In this document: positions 5,044-5,675 of the stretch, piece after piece | How positions within the stretch are numbered: the first letter of the stretch is position 1 | Layout of the letters: the number at the start of each line of letters is the position of its first letter | Origin: Candidatus Zhuqueibacterota bacterium | GTDB taxonomy: Bacteria; SM23-31; B21-G16 | Reading direction: 5' to 3' | Assembly: GCA_003644825.1 (NCBI GenBank) | Contig: QNDJ01000133.1 | Coordinates: 1 to 5,675 of the forward strand | DNA length: 5,675 nt | The notes under the pieces: model-generated | What the model saw: the letters and a program-made list of their open reading frames with translations, nothing else | Databases searched by the model: none | Told to the model about the DNA's origin: nothing | Translations under genes and position numbers: made by a program

Positions 5044-5675
5044 TTATTCTGCCATTTCTCTCAGTGTATTAATCTTTTTCTGATATGCTGTGAATAGAAA
5101 CCTCTGAGCATTGATATTAAACTCATTCTCCTGTAAAATCCTCTTGCATTCAGCAATAGATTCATCAAGTAAAGCCAGCTTTTCTCTGTATACCATTAAA
5201 AGCTCTGGTTCAATATTTTTCCTGTTTTCATTTGCCAGAACTGTTAATTTTTCTATTGCATTCAGGTAATGGTCTTCAGCTTTCTTTATCTCAAGTATTA
5301 CCTCCGCTTGAAGTCTACTTAATTTTTCTCTTTTTTTATTTTCTATAAAAAATAGTTTATAAGAAAAAAACAACATTATGAATACAAAAACAAAACCCAG
5401 TGCTGGCTTTAAAAAAGGTTTTAATTTTTTCTCTTTTATTCTTCTAAAAACTCTACTCAGCAATCTTCTTTCACACTCTTTTTCTTTTATCAGTCTATTT
5501 TCAATATTTACCCACAATGAAGTAGGGACTCTTTTAACCTTCAACCTTTTAGTGCCCTTTTTAATCAGCATTTCCAGTTCAAATCTTTCTTTACAATCAG
5601 CACATTCTTCAATATGTTTTAAAAGTTCCTGACTGTTTAAGTTTTCTTCATACTTTTCCCATATTTCCTTACAAC
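5044..5675 (-). CDS. Anti-sigma factor with zf-HC2 zinc finger (N-terminus outside window)
   Basis: The reading frame stays open to the right edge; 209 residues are visible and the true start lies beyond it. An ATG at 5571 is internal, because the 34 residues before it carry a zinc-binding anti-sigma motif: Cys1, then His20-x3-Cys24-x2-Cys27 (HIEECADC). This domain would bind a partner ECF sigma factor in the cytoplasm. A basic stretch follows, then one membrane segment at visible residues 91-109 (ALGFVFVFIMLFF core). The rest is helical and should lie in the periplasm. Its pattern, HYLNAIEKL, then EPELL..YREKLALLDESIAECKRIL, then FLFTAYQKKINTLREM, resembles the periplasmic helical domain I know from zf-HC2 anti-sigma proteins. 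The gene is first in the visible set. Its sigma partner would be expected just upstream, outside the window. Confidence 0.88.
   Translation of the reverse strand, partial: CKEIWEKYEENLNSQELLKHIEECADCKERFELEMLIKKGTKRLKVKRVPTSLWVNIENRLIKEKECERRLLSRVFRRIKEKKLKPFLKPALGFVFVFIMLFFSYKLFFIENKKREKLSRLQAEVILEIKKAEDHYLNAIEKLTVLANENRKNIEPELLMVYREKLALLDESIAECKRILQENEFNINAQRFLFTAYQKKINTLREMAE

Overview
All genes in this window lie on the minus strand. The order of transcription therefore runs from the right edge to the left: anti-sigma factor, two beta-solenoid proteins, an exported erythromycin-esterase-like protein, then a tRNA-Arg gene and a short repeat array. The DNA is AT-rich. The ribosome binding sites are clear Shine-Dalgarno sequences about 5-6 nt before each start. 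The exported proteins have ordinary signal peptides, some ending in Ala-Gln or Ser-Gln, and the tRNA does not encode CCA. This suits an AT-rich Gram-negative-type bacterium, possibly of the FCB or WOR-3 kind, but that placement is a weak inference.

Right part (1852-5675): a tight gene set. It starts with a membrane anti-sigma factor of the zf-HC2 type, cut by the window edge, whose zinc motif HxxxCxxC is visible upstream of the first ATG. After 42 nt come two tandem paralogues of the DUF4097 (putative adhesin) type. Both are exported and built almost wholly of 18-residue beta-solenoid rungs. The second starts on the base right after the stop codon of the first. The partner ECF sigma factor would be expected just beyond the right edge, but it is not seen.

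The most striking protein-level signal is that both solenoids alternate two kinds of rung with an exact 36-residue (108-bp) superperiod. In the first protein an Asn-x-Phe-Gly rung alternates with an Asn-x-Asn-Gly rung, 16 rungs without an insertion or deletion. In the second a Thr-Ser-Tyr rung alternates with an Asn-Lys-Ser-Gly rung, 15 regular rungs in a row.

Middle part (318-1763): an 88-nt gap, then an exported protein of about 480 residues that resembles the erythromycin esterase / TIKI-ChaN superfamily (GExH motif) but has a changed C-terminal motif. Its substrate is unknown.

Left part (1-317): an intact tRNA-Arg(ACG) at 187-260 with a possible promoter in the 57-nt gap before it. Downstream of it lies a tandem 106-bp repeat. 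Each unit carries a copy of the last 30 nt of the tRNA, and a 30-bp double-hairpin element splits that copy inside the T-loop. The functional tRNA is free of the insert. This is the strongest DNA-level oddity in the window.
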